This document shows, piece by piece, positions 63,073 to 64,000 of a DNA stretch of 64,000 nucleotides. The translations under genes and the position numbers were made by a program. Within the stretch, counting starts at the first letter, position 1. Each line of letters opens with the position of its first letter. The stretch lies in assembly GCF_023503965.1 (NCBI RefSeq), contig NZ_CP097298.1:1-64000 (forward strand), written 5' to 3'. The notes under the pieces were generated by a model. It was not told where the DNA came from. It did no database searches and was given only the letters and a program-made list of their open reading frames with translations. The stretch is from Brevundimonas albigilva. GTDB taxonomy: Bacteria; Pseudomonadota; Alphaproteobacteria; Caulobacterales; Caulobacteraceae.

Positions 63073-64000
63073 GTGGCCGCCGATCGTTTTCAGTCCGCAG
63101 GGATCGTCCAGGGGGAACCGCCGCTGTGGGAACGGCTGGCGGCCGGCTTCGTCGTCTTCATGCTGACCGGCGCCCTGATCGCCCCGGTGCTAGCCCCCGA
63201 CCAGGGCGAGACGCCGATTCTGCGGCTGATCTGGATTCCGGTCTATGCGGTCACCGCCGGCCTGGTCGCCTTCCGCTTCGACAAGGTGATCCGCGCCTGG
63301 CCGGCCTGGTTGATGCTGTTCGGCCTGATCGCCCTGGCCTATGTCTCGAAATACTGGTCGATCGACCCGGCGGTGACGCAACGCCGGGTCATCGCCATGG
63401 CCATCAACAGCGCCTTCGCCGTCTATGTCGGCTGCGTCTTCCGGGGCGTGGCCCTGCCGCGAATGCTGATGTGGACTTGCCTGGTCATGGCCGTGGGCAG
63501 CCTGATCATGGTCTTCGCCTTCCCCCGCATCGGGGTTCACCAGTACGACAACGCCGGCCTGTGGCGGGGCCTGTGGTACGAGAAGAACCAGATGGGCCTG
63601 GTGATGGTCGTCGGCGCCATCTCGGCCGCCGCGACCCTGGCGGCGGACCAGATCGCCGGCGTCGCGCGGCGGCCCTGGGCCCCGGTGCTGGCCTTCGCGC
63701 TCTGCACCCTGCTGGTGCTGGCAACCCAGTCCAAGACGTCCCTGCTGTGCTGGATGCTGGGCGTCGGCCTGGTCGGGGGCTGGTGGGTCCTGCGCCAGGG
63801 CGGCGCCGCGATCACCATCGCGGCCGTCTGGCTGGGCGTGGTCGTCTCGGCCTTGGGCGCCTGGATATGGAACTCCGATTCAGCAGTGATCCTGGCGCTT
63901 CTGGGCAAGGATCCGTCCCTGACCGGGCGCACCCTGATCTGGGAGGCCCTGATGCGCAAGGTCGCCGAACGGCCCTGGACGGGCTACGGCTTCAGCGCCT
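63073..64000 (+). CDS. O-antigen ligase-like protein (partial, runs off the window)
   Basis: GTG 63073 opens ADRFQSAGIVQGEPPLWERL; the frame stays open to the window edge (309 codons). Eight or more membrane segments, with the long periplasmic loop starting after GLWYEKNQMGLVMVVGAISA, the Wzy/WaaL signature, and SLTGRTLIWEALMRKVAERPWTGYGFSA near the end. It joins polysaccharide to lipid A-core or polymerises it. 43 bases after the membrane protein. Confidence 0.85.
   Translation, partial: MAADRFQSAGIVQGEPPLWERLAAGFVVFMLTGALIAPVLAPDQGETPILRLIWIPVYAVTAGLVAFRFDKVIRAWPAWLMLFGLIALAYVSKYWSIDPAVTQRRVIAMAINSAFAVYVGCVFRGVALPRMLMWTCLVMAVGSLIMVFAFPRIGVHQYDNAGLWRGLWYEKNQMGLVMVVGAISAAATLAADQIAGVARRPWAPVLAFALCTLLVLATQSKTSLLCWMLGVGLVGGWWVLRQGGAAITIAAVWLGVVVSALGAWIWNSDSAVILALLGKDPSLTGRTLIWEALMRKVAERPWTGYGFSA

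Overview
The window is GC-rich alphaproteobacterial DNA, most likely from a Caulobacterales genome near Brevundimonas. This is inferred from gene content: double-domain cold shock protein, DUF2842, an NDUFS4-like complex I subunit, tatA-tatB-tatC, class I PhaC and heptose/Kdo LPS genes. No marker search could be run. It splits at about position 27464 into a mobile left part and a core-chromosome right part.

Left part (1-27464): the right end of an integrative conjugative element (ICE). It begins with the tail of a conjugation module (trbI 3' end, traF peptidase, lytic transglycosylase, small regulators including an AlpA-like protein). Cargo follows in blocks. (a) A defence block at 2380-6061: the DarT/DarG DNA ADP-ribosylation toxin-antitoxin pair, translationally coupled to a GHKL-ATPase/nuclease gene with an amber codon in its ATP-binding N box. 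(b) A Zn/Co/Cd-type metal-resistance block at 6136-20207: a CDF exporter divergent from a MerR regulator with a textbook 19-bp-spacer promoter, DUF411, a His-rich secreted protein, czcCBA, a second CDF, an isoprenylcysteine methyltransferase homologue, a P1B-4 ATPase, DUF305 and an acyltransferase. (c) A second defence-like block at 20362-27262: a Fic protein, a 67-aa protein coupled to a zinc-hook SMC-like ATPase, and a tyrosine integrase whose frame runs on into a HEPN-domain protein. The element ends in the 3' half of a tRNA-Pro(GGG) gene (27421-27464); the intact tRNA should lie left of the window.

Right part (27465-64000): ordinary chromosome. It holds heme A synthase (ctaA), a PhoX-like phosphatase, rplM-rpsI, argC, msrB, nnrD, glnB-glnA, a serine hydrolase, tatABC, rnhA, an MFS exporter, nfeD-qmcA, the LPS genes hldE-hldD and kdsA, photolyase, cfa, sseA, a dicarboxylate symporter, an amino-acid binding lipoprotein, metC, an aidB-like gene, three tRNAs (Arg-TCT, Pro-TGG, Glu-TTC), a DUF192 protein, a cold shock protein, recJ, phaC and the start of an O-antigen ligase.

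Sequence quality matters here. At least a dozen genes, several normally essential (hldE, hldD, ctaA), are broken by single-base indels, often at G or C runs. I read these mainly as uncorrected sequencing errors. Such genes are listed as CDS over the whole locus with the break position given; the two loci with in-frame stop codons are listed as pseudogenes. No insertion sequence and no CRISPR array was seen.
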